Shown: positions 41,955-51,191, counted from the first letter of the stretch. The stretch is DNA of 64,000 nucleotides from Streptomyces tirandamycinicus (GCF_003097515.1 NZ_CP029188.1:6926531-6990530); one strand, 5' to 3'. Notes: generated by a model from the letters alone, not told the origin. Translations and numbers: made by a program.

Positions 41955-43850
41955 ATGTCCCACGAACAGGCCTCCTACCTGGAGCTCCTCGCACGCGGCG
42001 CGCCCGCCGAGGCGTACGACCGGCCCGTGCTGCTGGCCCGGGCGGGCGGCGCCGGACCCGAGACGCTGTCGGGCCTGGAGCACGCCAAGCAGCTCGCCCT
42101 GCGGGTCCGCGCCGAGCTCGAAGGCAGACGCCGCCGCGAGGCGGAGCTGTCCGCGCTCTTCGAGACCGCGCACGACCTGTCGGGGCTGCGCGACCTCGAC
42201 GCCGTACTGCGGGCCATCGTGCAGCGCGCCCGCTCCCTCCTCGGCACGGAGGTCGCCTACCTCAGCCTCAACGACCCGGCGGCCGGAGACACCTATATGC
42301 GGGTCACCGAGGGCTCCGTGTCCGCCCGCTTCCAGCAGCTCCGGCTCGGCATGGGCGAGGGACTCGGCGGACTGGTCGCCCAGACCGCCCGGCCGTACGT
42401 GACCGACAGCTACTTCGACGACGAACGCTTCCGGCACACCCGCGCCATCGACTCCGGCGTGCGCGACGAAGGACTCGTCGCGATCCTCGGCGTCCCGCTG
42501 ATGCTGGGCAGCCAGGTGATCGGCGTGCTGTTCGCCGCCGACCGCCGCGCCCGGGTGTTCGAGCGGGAGCAGGTGGCGCTGCTCGCCTCCTTCGCCGCCC
42601 ACGCCGCGGTCGCCATCGACACCGCCAACCTGCTGGCCGAGACGCGGAACGCGCTGGCGGAGCTGGAGCGGGCGAACGCCATCATCCGCGACCACAGCGC
42701 CGTCATCGAGCGCGCCTCGGGCGTCCACGACCGGCTCACCGAACTGGTCCTGCACGGCGGCGGGGTGCACGACGTCGCCGGGGCCGTGTCCGAGGTGCTC
42801 GACGGCACGGTGGAGTTCGCCGAACCGGACGCGCCCTCGCTGGCCGGCGTGGAGTTCTCCGGCGCCGACGGCCACGCCGTACGGCACGCGGACGACTGGG
42901 TCGTCGCGGTGTCCGCCGGCGGGGAGCTCCTCGGCGCGCTCGTGCTCCGCGGCCATCCCGGCCTGGACCCCGTCGACCGGCGCACCCTCGAACGCGCGGC
43001 GATGGTCACCTCGCTGCTGCTGCTGGCCCGCCGCTCCGCCGGTGAGGCCGAGCAGCGGGTACGCGGGGAACTGCTGGACGACCTGCTGGACGCCCCCGGA
43101 CGCGACCCCCGCCTGCTGCGCGAGCGCGCCACCCGTCTCCGGGCCGACCTGGACGCCCCGCACGTCGTGCTCGCCGCCCGCGTCGACGCCCCGCCGGCGG
43201 GCGGCGGCAGCGACCGGGCCGCCGCCGACCGCCAGCGCCTGTGGTCCGCGGCCTCGCATCTGGCGGCCACCCGCCACGGGCTGGCGGCGACCCGCGACGG
43301 AGGCACGGTGCTCCTGCTGCCCATGGGCCCCGGAGACAGCGCGCCCGAGCTGGCCCGCCAGACGGCGAAGCATCTCGGCGGCACCCTCCGCGAGCCCGTC
43401 ACCGTCGGAGCCTCGGCACCGGTCGAGGCACCCGCCGGAACCCCCGGCTCGGTCGCGGCGGCCTACGCGGAGGCCCGGCGCTGTGTGGAGGCCCTGAGGC
43501 TACTGGGCCGCTCCGGGGAAGGCGCCGCGGCACCGGACCTGGGATTCCTCGGGCTGCTGCTCGCCGACACCGGCGACATCGAGGGTTTCGTCCACCGCAC
43601 CATCGGACCCGTCGCCGGCTACGACGAGCGCCGCGGCACGGACCTGGTGCGCACCCTCGACGCCTACTTCGCCAGCGGTATGAGCCCGGCCCGCACCAAG
43701 GACGCACTGCACGTCCATGTGAACACGGTCGCCCAGCGGCTGGAACGCATCGGCAGACTCCTGGGCGAGGACTGGCAGTCGCCGGCCCGTGCCCTGGAGA
43801 TCCAGCTGGCGCTGCGGCTGCACGCGATATCCGGGGCCGTGGCGCGCTGA
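41955..43850 (+). CDS. GAF-domain PucR/CdaR-type transcriptional regulator
   Basis: A 631-aa regulator. Residues ~45-75 form a coiled coil (ELEGRRRREAELSALFETAHDLSG), ~80-235 a GAF domain (GLGGLVAQTARPYVTDSYF, VIGVLFAADRRARVFERE), then a second coiled segment, a degenerate sensor region, and the C-terminal PucR HTH (LVRTLDAYFASGMSPARTKDALHVHVNTVAQRLERIGRLLG). ATG 41955, with GTG 41949 as alternative. Cotranscription with the upstream 3-hydroxybutyrate-dehydrogenase-like gene suggests that it controls it; the signal bound by GAF is unknown. Confidence 0.88.
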   Translation: MSHEQASYLELLARGAPAEAYDRPVLLARAGGAGPETLSGLEHAKQLALRVRAELEGRRRREAELSALFETAHDLSGLRDLDAVLRAIVQRARSLLGTEVAYLSLNDPAAGDTYMRVTEGSVSARFQQLRLGMGEGLGGLVAQTARPYVTDSYFDDERFRHTRAIDSGVRDEGLVAILGVPLMLGSQVIGVLFAADRRARVFEREQVALLASFAAHAAVAIDTANLLAETRNALAELERANAIIRDHSAVIERASGVHDRLTELVLHGGGVHDVAGAVSEVLDGTVEFAEPDAPSLAGVEFSGADGHAVRHADDWVVAVSAGGELLGALVLRGHPGLDPVDRRTLERAAMVTSLLLLARRSAGEAEQRVRGELLDDLLDAPGRDPRLLRERATRLRADLDAPHVVLAARVDAPPAGGGSDRAAADRQRLWSAASHLAATRHGLAATRDGGTVLLLPMGPGDSAPELARQTAKHLGGTLREPVTVGASAPVEAPAGTPGSVAAAYAEARRCVEALRLLGRSGEGAAAPDLGFLGLLLADTGDIEGFVHRTIGPVAGYDERRGTDLVRTLDAYFASGMSPARTKDALHVHVNTVAQRLERIGRLLGEDWQSPARALEIQLALRLHAISGAVAR

Positions 43851-43915
43851 CCGGGCCCCTCGCCCGGGGGCGTGGGCATCCTGAGTCACGTACCCCATGC
43901 CTCACCGTCTCTCCG

Positions 43916-45349
43916 CTACTGCCAGGCGCGGACCAGATCTTCGGGCCCCCAGTGGGCCGCAAGCGGCAGACTGCCGGCGACACCGCTGCGGGACACCGCG
44001 ACCAGCGGGGTGTCCCGCCCGGCACCCGGCACCGCGAGTACGTCCCGAGCCAGGGCGTCGTATTCGCGGCGGCCGAACGGCTGGGACTCCAGCCACTTGA
44101 TGGAGCCGGCAAAGTGCACCGCGCCCGCCACGGGTTCACGGTCGGTGGCGACCAGGTCGATCTCAGGGTTGTTCTGCCGGTTCCACCAGCCGCCGACCGC
44201 CTCTGTCCCCGGCCATCGCTCGTCGGGCAGCAGCCGCAGCAGCGACTCGCGGACGAGCGGCTCGATCGCGCGCCCCCGCCACGTGGTCCAGGACCGCTCG
44301 ATGCGTTCCAGGGCGAGATCGCCCCGGCCGCGCTCGATGAGTGGGATACCCCGCTGCAGGAAGGCCAGCCAGAAACGGAGATACGGATCGGCGACGCGGT
44401 AGCGCTTGTTCCTGGTGTCGGCCTTCGCGGACAGCGGCAGGTCGGCCGCCAGAACCCGCTTGGCCTGCAGGGTGTTCAGCAGCGGGGACAGCGTGCCCGA
44501 TGGCAGGGCACCTGTTCCCCCGGCCTGTGCGGCGATGGTGGAGAAGGTCCGCTCGCCGCTGCCCACCGCCTCCAGCACCGCCCGCGAGTGCGACGCCTCG
44601 GGGAACTCCCCCAGCAGCGACAACTCGCCCGCCACCAGGAGCGGAGACAGCGGATTCGCCACCGCCTCGCGCAGGAAGTCCGCCCGGCCCGTCCCGGGCC
44701 GCCACGACTGGACGATTTCCGGAAAGCCTCCCGTGATCAGCAGCGCGTCCACCGCGTCCGCTGCATCCAGCCCGGTCATGGCCTGCACATCGCCCAGGTG
44801 CAGCGGCCGTACGGTCATCTTCGCCGCCCGCCCGAAGAACGGGCGGCCATACGACTGCAGCGCCTCCATCACCGACATGTCGCTGCCGACCAGGATGAGC
44901 AGGACCGGCTTGGCGGACAGGTGACGGTCCCAGACGGTCTGCAGTGCCCCCTCGAACTCCGTGTCCTGCTCGACCAGCCACGGCACCTCGTCGATCACCG
45001 CGATGCTCGGGGCGTCGTCCGGAACCGCGACGGCCAGTGAACGCAGCGCTTGATTCCAATCCGCGGCCTGCAGCCCGGCCACCAACTCCGCCCCCGGCAG
45101 GGCGGACTGGGCGACCGCCCCGGTGAAGTCCGCCCGCTCGGCCGCGGCATTGCGGCCCCGGGTCGCCTGGAAGACCACGTACGGAACCCGGGACCGGTCA
45201 CAGAACTCCTGGACCAGGCGAGACTTCCCCACCCGGCGCCGACCGGTCATGATCACTGCCCGTCCACGGGTAGCACCCACGCCCTCGACCACCAGGCCCA
45301 GCTGCCGAGTCAGCAGATCCAGGTCAGCCACCCTCCCTTTGAATTCCAC
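43916..45349 (-). CDS. AAA-type ATPase with DUF234-like C-terminal domain
   Basis: A 477-aa STAND-like/archaeal-type ATPase. Walker A MTGRRRVGKSRLVQEF, Walker B PSIAVIDEVPWLVEQ, sensor LILVGSDMSVMEAL, then a winged-helix part (TFSTIAAQAGG...TLSPLLNTLQAKRVL) and a C-terminal DUF234-like nuclease-fold region with NPEIDLVATDREPV. Such proteins are common in archaea and mobile actinobacterial loci, often near defence or toxin genes. GTG 45349 has GAGGAG about 9 nt upstream. An AT-rich repeat follows immediately upstream and may be its operator. Likely horizontally acquired; role unknown. Confidence 0.85.
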   Translation of the reverse strand: MEFKGRVADLDLLTRQLGLVVEGVGATRGRAVIMTGRRRVGKSRLVQEFCDRSRVPYVVFQATRGRNAAAERADFTGAVAQSALPGAELVAGLQAADWNQALRSLAVAVPDDAPSIAVIDEVPWLVEQDTEFEGALQTVWDRHLSAKPVLLILVGSDMSVMEALQSYGRPFFGRAAKMTVRPLHLGDVQAMTGLDAADAVDALLITGGFPEIVQSWRPGTGRADFLREAVANPLSPLLVAGELSLLGEFPEASHSRAVLEAVGSGERTFSTIAAQAGGTGALPSGTLSPLLNTLQAKRVLAADLPLSAKADTRNKRYRVADPYLRFWLAFLQRGIPLIERGRGDLALERIERSWTTWRGRAIEPLVRESLLRLLPDERWPGTEAVGGWWNRQNNPEIDLVATDREPVAGAVHFAGSIKWLESQPFGRREYDALARDVLAVPGAGRDTPLVAVSRSGVAGSLPLAAHWGPEDLVRAWQ

Positions 45350-45383
45350 AGGCAGCTCCTCACGGCAGAAGGCAGTTCCAATG

Positions 45384-45409
45384 TTACGTAGATTGAATCT
45401 TACGTAGAT
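45384..45409. promoter_or_regulatory. AT-rich repeated TACGTA operator-like element
   Basis: TTACGTAGAT occurs twice (45384-45393, 45400-45409), 16 bp apart. Each contains the palindrome TACGTA, and GATTGAATC lies between them. It is 35-60 bp upstream of the ATPase start and strikingly AT-rich for this genome. Confidence 0.65.
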
Positions 45410-45443
45410 GGTAGCTCGCTTCCTGTGTCGGCGTGAAACCGCT

Positions 45444-45491
45444 GAACCCGTCCGGGAACCCGTCCGGGAACCCGTCCGGGAACCCGTCCGT
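45444..45491. repeat. 12-bp tandem repeat, four units
   Basis: GAACCCGTCCGG is repeated three times exactly plus a fourth unit with a terminal change, in the gap between the ATPase and MHS transporter genes. Confidence 0.95.
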
Positions 45492-45628
45492 GGGAAGTAC
45501 GGACAGGCGCGCCACACGGTTCCGGGTTTCTTGGGCAGGTGCGCCGGCATCGGTCCAACCAGAGGGAATGCCGGGAGCCGCGTCGACCGTTGTGCACGGT
45601 CCACGCGGCTCCGGAGGCGCGAAGCGGA

Positions 45629-47029
45629 TCAGGCGGAGGCCGGGGCGTCCGCGGTGCTCGATCCCCGGGCGCCCTCGGCGGCGTCGTCGTCCCGGCGGCC
45701 CGCCTCGACGGAGGCGAGGTCGCGGTCACGGGTCTCCCGGGCGCACGCCACGGCCACGATCGTGAGCAGCGCGGCGGCGATCACGTACAGCGCGATCGGT
45801 GTGGAGCTGCCGTAGTCGGCGAGCAGCGCCGTGGCGATCAGCGGCGCGGGCGCCCCGGCGGCCACCGAGGAGAACTGGGCGCCGATGGAGGCCCCCGAGT
45901 AGCGCATGCGCGTCGCGAACATCTCCGAGAAGAAGGCCGCCTGCGGGGCGTACATCGCACCGTGCAGCACGAGCCCGACCGTGACGGCGAGCAGCAGGCT
46001 GCCGAAGGACCCCGTGTCGATGAGCGTGAAGAACGGGAACATCCACGCGCCCACGCCCACCGCGCCGATCAGGTACACCGGCCGGCGTCCGATGCGGTCG
46101 GACAGCGCACCCCAGAGCGGGATCACGGCGAAGTGCACGGCCGACGCGATCAGCACCGCGTTGAGGGCCGTCTGCTTGCTCAGCCCCGCCGACGTGGTGG
46201 CGTAGACGAGGATGAAGGCGGTGATCACGTAGTAGCTGATGTTCTCCGCCATCCGGGCGCCCATGGCGATCAGGATGTCCCGCCAGTGGTGCCGCAGCAC
46301 CGCCACCAGCGGCATCTTCTCGACCTGGCCGGACTCCGCCTTCCGCTGCTCGGCCTGCGCGAGCGCGGCCTTGAACACCGGCGACTCGTCGACGGAGAGT
46401 CGGATCCACAGTCCGACGAACACCAGCACACCGGAGAGCAGGAACGGTATGCGCCAGCCCCATGACGTGAAGGCGCTCTCCGACAGCAGGGCGGTCAGCG
46501 CCGCCAGCACCCCCGTCGCCAGCAGCTGCCCCGCCGGGGCACCCGTCTGCGGCCACGAGGCCCAGAAGCCGCGCCGGCGCGCGTCCCCGTGCTCCGACAC
46601 CAGCAGCACGGCTCCGCCCCACTCACCGCCGAGCGCGAACCCCTGGACCAGCCGCAGCACCGTCAGCAGCACGGGAGCGGCGCTCCCGATGGTGGCGTGC
46701 GTCGGCAGCAGACCGATCGCGAAGGTCGCCCCGCCCATCAGCAGCAGGCTCAGCACCAGCAGCTTCTTGCGGCCGAGGCGGTCCCCGTAGTGCCCGAACA
46801 CCAGCGCCCCGAGCGGCCGCGCGGCGAATCCGACCGCGTAGGTCAGGAACGACAGCAGCGTTCCCACGAGCGGATCGGAGTCCGGGAAGAAGAGCTTGTT
46901 GAAGACCAGCGCCGCGGCTGATCCGTAGAGGAAGAAGTCGTACCACTCGATGGTGGTGCCGATGAGGCTCGCTGCGACGATGCGCCGCAGGTTCGAGGGC
47001 TCGGGTGGAGCGGTTGCCGAGGCGGCCAT
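45629..47029 (-). CDS. MFS transporter, metabolite:H+ symporter (MHS) family
   Basis: A 466-aa 12-helix transporter. GTTIEWYDFFLYG in helix 1, the loop GHYGDRLGRKKLL and RLVQGFALGGEWGGAVLL are signatures of MHS proteins such as ShiA, KgtP and ProP. It likely imports an organic acid, shikimate-like compound or osmolyte with protons. ATG 47029 begins MAASATAPPEPSNLRR; GGAAGTGG lies upstream. The C-terminal tail is acidic and disordered. No catabolic partner is adjacent except a possible link to the ABM gene in the same orientation. Confidence 0.9.
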   Translation of the reverse strand: MAASATAPPEPSNLRRIVAASLIGTTIEWYDFFLYGSAAALVFNKLFFPDSDPLVGTLLSFLTYAVGFAARPLGALVFGHYGDRLGRKKLLVLSLLLMGGATFAIGLLPTHATIGSAAPVLLTVLRLVQGFALGGEWGGAVLLVSEHGDARRRGFWASWPQTGAPAGQLLATGVLAALTALLSESAFTSWGWRIPFLLSGVLVFVGLWIRLSVDESPVFKAALAQAEQRKAESGQVEKMPLVAVLRHHWRDILIAMGARMAENISYYVITAFILVYATTSAGLSKQTALNAVLIASAVHFAVIPLWGALSDRIGRRPVYLIGAVGVGAWMFPFFTLIDTGSFGSLLLAVTVGLVLHGAMYAPQAAFFSEMFATRMRYSGASIGAQFSSVAAGAPAPLIATALLADYGSSTPIALYVIAAALLTIVAVACARETRDRDLASVEAGRRDDDAAEGARGSSTADAPASA

Positions 47030-47448
47030 GAACACCACTTCCAGGCGTTGGCGGGGACGTTTGTGTGTCGGCACAACGTAGAAAGTGGCACGTCACCATC
47101 ACATGTGGTGGGACACCATAGTTCTCCCTGCCGGAGTGCACCAGCCCACCATGGAGGCGGTACCAGGCACTCGGTGAGGCCTCGATGAGGCCATGCGGAG
47201 CGCTGTTGGATTCACCCCGTATCGAGGCGTCTTGGCGGTTATGTGGCGACTCCGGTGACCCGGCGGCCGCACCGCCCCCGCCCCAGTCACCACCCGCGCC
47301 CCGTCACCGCCCGCCCCGCCCCCGTCTCCGTCGCCGGCGCCTCACCCGTCACCGGCGCGTCGCCCGGCACGGCCCTGCCGGGCGACCGCGAATCCGCCGG
47401 GGACGGCAGCGGCGCGCGACGGACCGGCCGCACCCCGCGCCGGGACCG
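47030..47448. other. Intergenic region upstream of the MHS transporter
   Basis: About 420 bp without a gene. ACGTTTGTG (47057-47065) and CACAACGT (47072-47079) form a near-palindrome, and CACCA/TGGTG pairs flank CACATG near 47095-47110; both are candidate regulator sites for the transporter. The remainder (47240-47440) is Pro-codon-like GC-rich sequence. Confidence 0.45.
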
Positions 47449-47781
47449 CTACTCCTGACCGGGGACGGCCATCTCCCCGAGCGGCGACCAGTCGTCCTGC
47501 GGAACGTTCATGTGGACGATGCGCGGTGTCTCGGCCAGATGGGGCGGCAGCGTCTGCCGCGCCGCCTGGAAGTGTGCGGACTGCACATGCGCGCCCCCGG
47601 CCTCGTCGTCGCGGAAGGCCTCGACCAGGACGTACTCCGTCGGGTCCTCCACACTGCGCGACCAGTCGAACCACAGGCAGCCGGGCTCGGCGCGGGTGGC
47701 CCGGGTGAAGTCGGCGGTGATCTCGGGCCAGCGGTCGGCGTGCTCGGGACGGACCCGGAACTTGGCGGTGATGAAGATCAT
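47449..47781 (-). CDS. Antibiotic biosynthesis monooxygenase (ABM/YgiN-like) protein
   Basis: A 110-aa ferredoxin-like-fold ABM-domain protein: FITAKFRVRPEHADRWPEITADFTRATRAEPGCLWFDW then EYVLVEAFRDDEAGGAHVQSAHFQ, with the family EPGC-x-x-F and HxxSxHF patterns. Such proteins are quinol or polyketide monooxygenases, usually dimers without cofactor. ATG 47781 has AAGGAAT upstream. Standalone; substrate unknown. Confidence 0.88.
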   Translation of the reverse strand: MIFITAKFRVRPEHADRWPEITADFTRATRAEPGCLWFDWSRSVEDPTEYVLVEAFRDDEAGGAHVQSAHFQAARQTLPPHLAETPRIVHMNVPQDDWSPLGEMAVPGQE

Positions 47782-48167
47782 GGGATTCCTTCGCTGATGT
47801 CTGCTGGTGACAGCCGCGGCGCGGCGGCCGGGCAAGGAGAACGTTCGGGCCGGCCCGGGGCCGGGCTCCGAGCCGGCCCCGGGCCGGCACCGCGGTACAC
47901 GACCGGCCGGGTGAGAAGCCGAACCGCGGCGGGGGCTCCCCTCCGCGTCCGTCCGGCAGCCACCCGGGCTCGCCGAGACAAGATCGTACGACCTCCGCCT
48001 GCCGCGGCCGGCCCGCGGGCCCGTGAGGGCGGACGTGCCGCGACGATTCCGGAACGGCCTCGCGCCCCCGTGTCCCGCGGCGGCCGCCCGGCCGGCCGCC
48101 GCGAGGGGACGCCCGGCCGGCCGCCGCAAGGGGACGGCCGGTGGCGCCTGTGTGTCCCGACGGGGCG
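47782..48167. other. Intergenic region with hairpins downstream of the ABC operon
   Basis: No gene. Besides the hairpin at 47849-47888, a 26-bp direct repeat (GCCCGGCCGGCCGCCGCxAG...) lies at 48086-48136 with one mismatch. Its first copy can also fold with the preceding GCGGCGGCC. Confidence 0.6.
47849..47888 (-). terminator. Hairpin terminator of the ABC/alcohol dehydrogenase operon
   Basis: A perfect 16-bp stem (arms 47849-47864 and 47873-47888) with an 8-nt loop, about 280 nt beyond the last ATPase stop and upstream of the ABM gene. Confidence 0.55.
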
Positions 48168-49247
48168 TCAGGACCGGAGCAGGAGCCGGCCGTCCGCGTA
48201 CGGCAGGACCTTGGCACGCGGGAGGTGGACCAGCACCCCCTCACCCGCCGGAACTCCCTCCTCCCGCGGCGTCTTGGTCCGCACGAGCTGCCCGGCCACC
48301 TCGACCTCGAGCACGCGCTGCGCGCCGTGGTCCGTGACGCTCCGCAGTCTGCCGGGGAAGGTGTTGGGGCCGGGGTCCGTGACGAGCTTCACGTACTCGG
48401 GCCGGACGCCCACCTGGAGCCGGTCCGGGCTCTGCGGGATGTCCCAGGCGACGGCCAGTGCCCGGCCGTCCAGCGTGAACTGCCCGTCGGTCCGGTCCAC
48501 GGTCAGGAAGTTCATCGCCGGTGAGCCGATGAAGTAGCCGACGTAGGTGGACGAGGGCGCCTCGAAGAGCTGTTCCGGGGTGCCCTGCTGTACGGCGCGG
48601 CCGTCCTTCATGACCAGCACCTCCTGCGCGAAGCTCATCGCCTCGTACTGGTCGTGGGTCACGTAGATCACGGTGGGCCGGAACTGTTCGGTGATCTCGC
48701 GGATCCTGCGCCGCAGCGAGTGCTTCAGCTGCGGGTCGATGACGGTGAGCGGCTCGTCCATGAGCACGGCCGCCACGTCGTCGCGGACCAGGCCGCGGCC
48801 GAGTGAGATCAGCTGCTTGTCGTCCGCGGTGAGCCCCCGGGCGGGCTGCTTCAGCCGGTCGTGCAGGTCCAGGGCCTCGGCGACCTGCCGGACCTTGGCG
48901 TCGATCCTCGCCTTGTCCCAGCGCCGGCACTGCAGCGGGAAGGCGAGGTTCTCGTAGACCGTCATGGACCTGTAGATCACCGGGAACTGGAAGACCTGCG
49001 CGATGTTGCGGGCCTTCGTGGGCCGGTCCGTGACGTCGACTCCGTCGAACAGCACCTTCCCCCGCGAGGGTCTGACCAGCCCGGAGAGGATGTTCAGCAG
49101 CGTGGTCTTGCCGCACCCGGACGGACCCACCAGCGCATAGGTCTTGCCCGGTTCGAAGGTCAGCCTCAGCGGCTTGAGGGCCCACCGCTCCTCTTCGACG
49201 CCCGGCGCGTACGCGTGCCCCACGTCGACGATGTCCAACTGCGCCAT
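48168..49247 (-). CDS. ABC importer ATPase with degenerate signature (GlpT-like)
   Basis: A 359-aa nucleotide-binding subunit. Walker A GPSGCGKTT (~residue 40), Q loop in AQVFQFPVIYRSMTVYENLAFPL, Walker B VLMDEPLTVIDPQLK and an intact switch His in YVTHDQYEA. The signature is LTADDKQLISLGRGLV instead of LSGGQ, the hallmark I recall for rhizobial GlpT. A C-terminal TOBE/MalK-like domain follows. It starts one base after the stop of the partner ATPase and is the last gene of the six-gene operon. It can supply only the Walker side of a canonical ATP site; see its partner. Confidence 0.88.
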   Translation of the reverse strand: MAQLDIVDVGHAYAPGVEEERWALKPLRLTFEPGKTYALVGPSGCGKTTLLNILSGLVRPSRGKVLFDGVDVTDRPTKARNIAQVFQFPVIYRSMTVYENLAFPLQCRRWDKARIDAKVRQVAEALDLHDRLKQPARGLTADDKQLISLGRGLVRDDVAAVLMDEPLTVIDPQLKHSLRRRIREITEQFRPTVIYVTHDQYEAMSFAQEVLVMKDGRAVQQGTPEQLFEAPSSTYVGYFIGSPAMNFLTVDRTDGQFTLDGRALAVAWDIPQSPDRLQVGVRPEYVKLVTDPGPNTFPGRLRSVTDHGAQRVLEVEVAGQLVRTKTPREEGVPAGEGVLVHLPRAKVLPYADGRLLLRS

Positions 49248-49248
49248 G

Positions 49249-50349
49249 TCAACGCCCTTCCACTGGAGTGAGCTCGTATGAGGGTGTCCGCACGAGCGCC
49301 CCACGCTCGTCGAAGGCGAACAACCGGGCGTCGCGGAGGTGCAGTTCGACCAGGTCGCCGAGGCCGACGTCGTGGATGCCCTCGATCTGCACGACGAAGG
49401 GGGTCTCACCGACGGCCACGTGGACGAAGGTCTCGGAACCGGAGATCTCCACGAAGACGGCCTCGCCCTCGACCCCGCGCTCGGCTCCGCCGGCGGCCAG
49501 GCCGACGTCCGTCGCGCGCAGGCCGAACTGGTAGGGCCCGTCGGGCAGGTCGGCCAGGTGCCCGGGAGCGGGTACGGCCTGGAGACCGGCCGCCACGACC
49601 CGGCCGCTCTCGATCCTGCCCGGGAAGATGTTCATGGGCGGGTCGTTGATGATGGACGCCACCGTCGTGGTCGCCGGGCGTTCGAAGACCTCCTGCGGGG
49701 TGCCGGTCTGCAGGATCCGGCCCTCGTGCATGACCAGCACCACGTCCCCGAGCATCATCGCCTCGGCGGGTTCGGTGGTCGTGTAGACGACGATGGTGTC
49801 GCCCCGGTCGGAGAAGAGGGTCCTGAACTCGTCGCGCAGTTGCTCGCGCAGCTTGTAGTCCAGGTTCGCCAGCGGCTCGTCGAGCAGCAGGATGCCGGTC
49901 GCGCGGGCCAGGGCGCGGGCCATCGCGACGCGCTGCTGCTGGCCGCCGGAGAGCTGGGAGGGCTTGCGCTTCTCGAAGTCCGCCAGCCCCACACGCGCCA
50001 GGCTCTGCCGGACCCGCCGCCGGATCTCGTCCCGTGGCAGCCCGGCCCGCTTCAGCGGGAAGGCCACATTGTCGAACACGTTCAGATGCGGGTAGTTGAT
50101 GAACTGCTGGTAGACCATGGCGGTGTCGCGCCGCCACACCGGCGTCTTGAGGAAGTCCGCTCCCGCCCGGGTCAGCGAGCCGGAGTCCGCCTTCTCCAGG
50201 CCCGCGAGCACCCGCAGCAGCGTCGTCTTCCCGGCCATCGTCCGGCCGATGACGGTATGGAGCCGGCCCGGCTCGAAGGTCGCGGTCACGTTCCTGAGGT
50301 GGTCGACGCCGTCGACGGTCAGGCACAGATCGGTGGCGCACAGGTTCAT
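49249..50349 (-). CDS. ABC importer ATPase lacking the switch histidine (GlpS-like)
   Basis: A 366-aa partner ATPase. Walker A GRTMAGKTT, Q loop MVYQQFINYPHLNVFDNVAFPL, a perfect LSGGQQQRVAMARAL signature, and LLLDEPLANLDYKLRE. At the H-loop the sequence is VVYTTTEPAEA, so Thr replaces the catalytic switch His. A TOBE domain ends the protein. ATG 50349 overlaps the upstream permease stop (ATGA). In a heterodimer its LSGGQ completes the other subunit's Walker/His site, while its own site faces the degenerate signature. Confidence 0.9.
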   Translation of the reverse strand: MNLCATDLCLTVDGVDHLRNVTATFEPGRLHTVIGRTMAGKTTLLRVLAGLEKADSGSLTRAGADFLKTPVWRRDTAMVYQQFINYPHLNVFDNVAFPLKRAGLPRDEIRRRVRQSLARVGLADFEKRKPSQLSGGQQQRVAMARALARATGILLLDEPLANLDYKLREQLRDEFRTLFSDRGDTIVVYTTTEPAEAMMLGDVVLVMHEGRILQTGTPQEVFERPATTTVASIINDPPMNIFPGRIESGRVVAAGLQAVPAPGHLADLPDGPYQFGLRATDVGLAAGGAERGVEGEAVFVEISGSETFVHVAVGETPFVVQIEGIHDVGLGDLVELHLRDARLFAFDERGALVRTPSYELTPVEGR

Positions 50350-51191
50350 CGGACGGCTCCCGACAGGTTCCCCTTGGACAGCAGGCGCTCGACCCAGAGG
50401 GCGAGCAGGACGAGCGGTGCCACGCCGAACAGCGCGGCGGCGGACAGCGTCCACCACGGTGGAATGGAGGAGTTGAGGGCGACGACCGCCTGGGGCAGCG
50501 TCTGGACCTCGGTGAAGGTCAGCCGGAAGGCGAAGAAGAAGTCGTTCCAGCCGAACACGGCGCAGAACATCGCGGCGACGGTCAGGCCGGGCAGGGAGTT
50601 CGGCAGGATCGCCCGGACGAAGGTCCGGAACGGAGGGCAGCCGTCCAGCATCGCCATCTCGTCGATCTCCCGCGGGATGCCGTTGAAGAAGTCGACCATC
50701 ACCCAGACCGCGATGGGCAGCAGCAGCGCGACCGTCACGATGACCAGTCCGGCGATGGTGTCCAGGAGGCCGCCCCACTGCAGGAGGTAGAAGAAGGGGA
50801 TCACCAGGACGACGGGCGGCATGATCCGCTGGGAGACGAAGAAGAAGACGATGTCGCCGTTCTTGATGAAGCCCAGCTTGAAGCGGTAGCGGGACAGCGC
50901 GTACGCGGCCAGGGACCCCAGGGCCAGGCTGATGGCGGACGCGGCGACGGTGACGACGGCGCTGTTGACGAACGGCTCGATCACATCGACACCGCCGGCG
51001 CCGCCGAAGATGTTGCGCCAGCCGGTGAGGGTGGGCTCGTACTGCGCCCAGGGGACGTAGGTGGGGCCGCCCTGGACCGCGTTGGCGTTCTTGAAACTGG
51101 TCGTCATCGCCCAGAGGAACGGCCCCGCGACGAAGCAGGCCCACAGCGCGATCACGGTGTACTTGAACACGGGGTAGAGGCGCGACCTCAT
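50346..51191 (-). CDS. Carbohydrate-type ABC permease (MalG-like)
   Basis: A 281-aa inner-membrane permease with six helices and the EAA loop EIDEMAMLDGCPPFRTFVRAILPNSLPG that docks on an ATPase. The N-terminus (VIALWACFVAGPFLWAMTTSFK) is typical of the MalG/UgpE class. It overlaps both neighbours by 4 nt (ATGA on each side), indicating tight translational coupling and equal stoichiometry. Likely GlpQ-equivalent in the rhizobial glycerol-transporter comparison. Confidence 0.92.
   Translation of the reverse strand: MRSRLYPVFKYTVIALWACFVAGPFLWAMTTSFKNANAVQGGPTYVPWAQYEPTLTGWRNIFGGAGGVDVIEPFVNSAVVTVAASAISLALGSLAAYALSRYRFKLGFIKNGDIVFFFVSQRIMPPVVLVIPFFYLLQWGGLLDTIAGLVIVTVALLLPIAVWVMVDFFNGIPREIDEMAMLDGCPPFRTFVRAILPNSLPGLTVAAMFCAVFGWNDFFFAFRLTFTEVQTLPQAVVALNSSIPPWWTLSAAALFGVAPLVLLALWVERLLSKGNLSGAVR

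Noticed and set aside
49249..51144. Fusion of permease and ATPase in one frame
   Set aside because: The upstream part is an out-of-frame shadow of the permease; the ATPase has its own ATG overlapping the permease stop.
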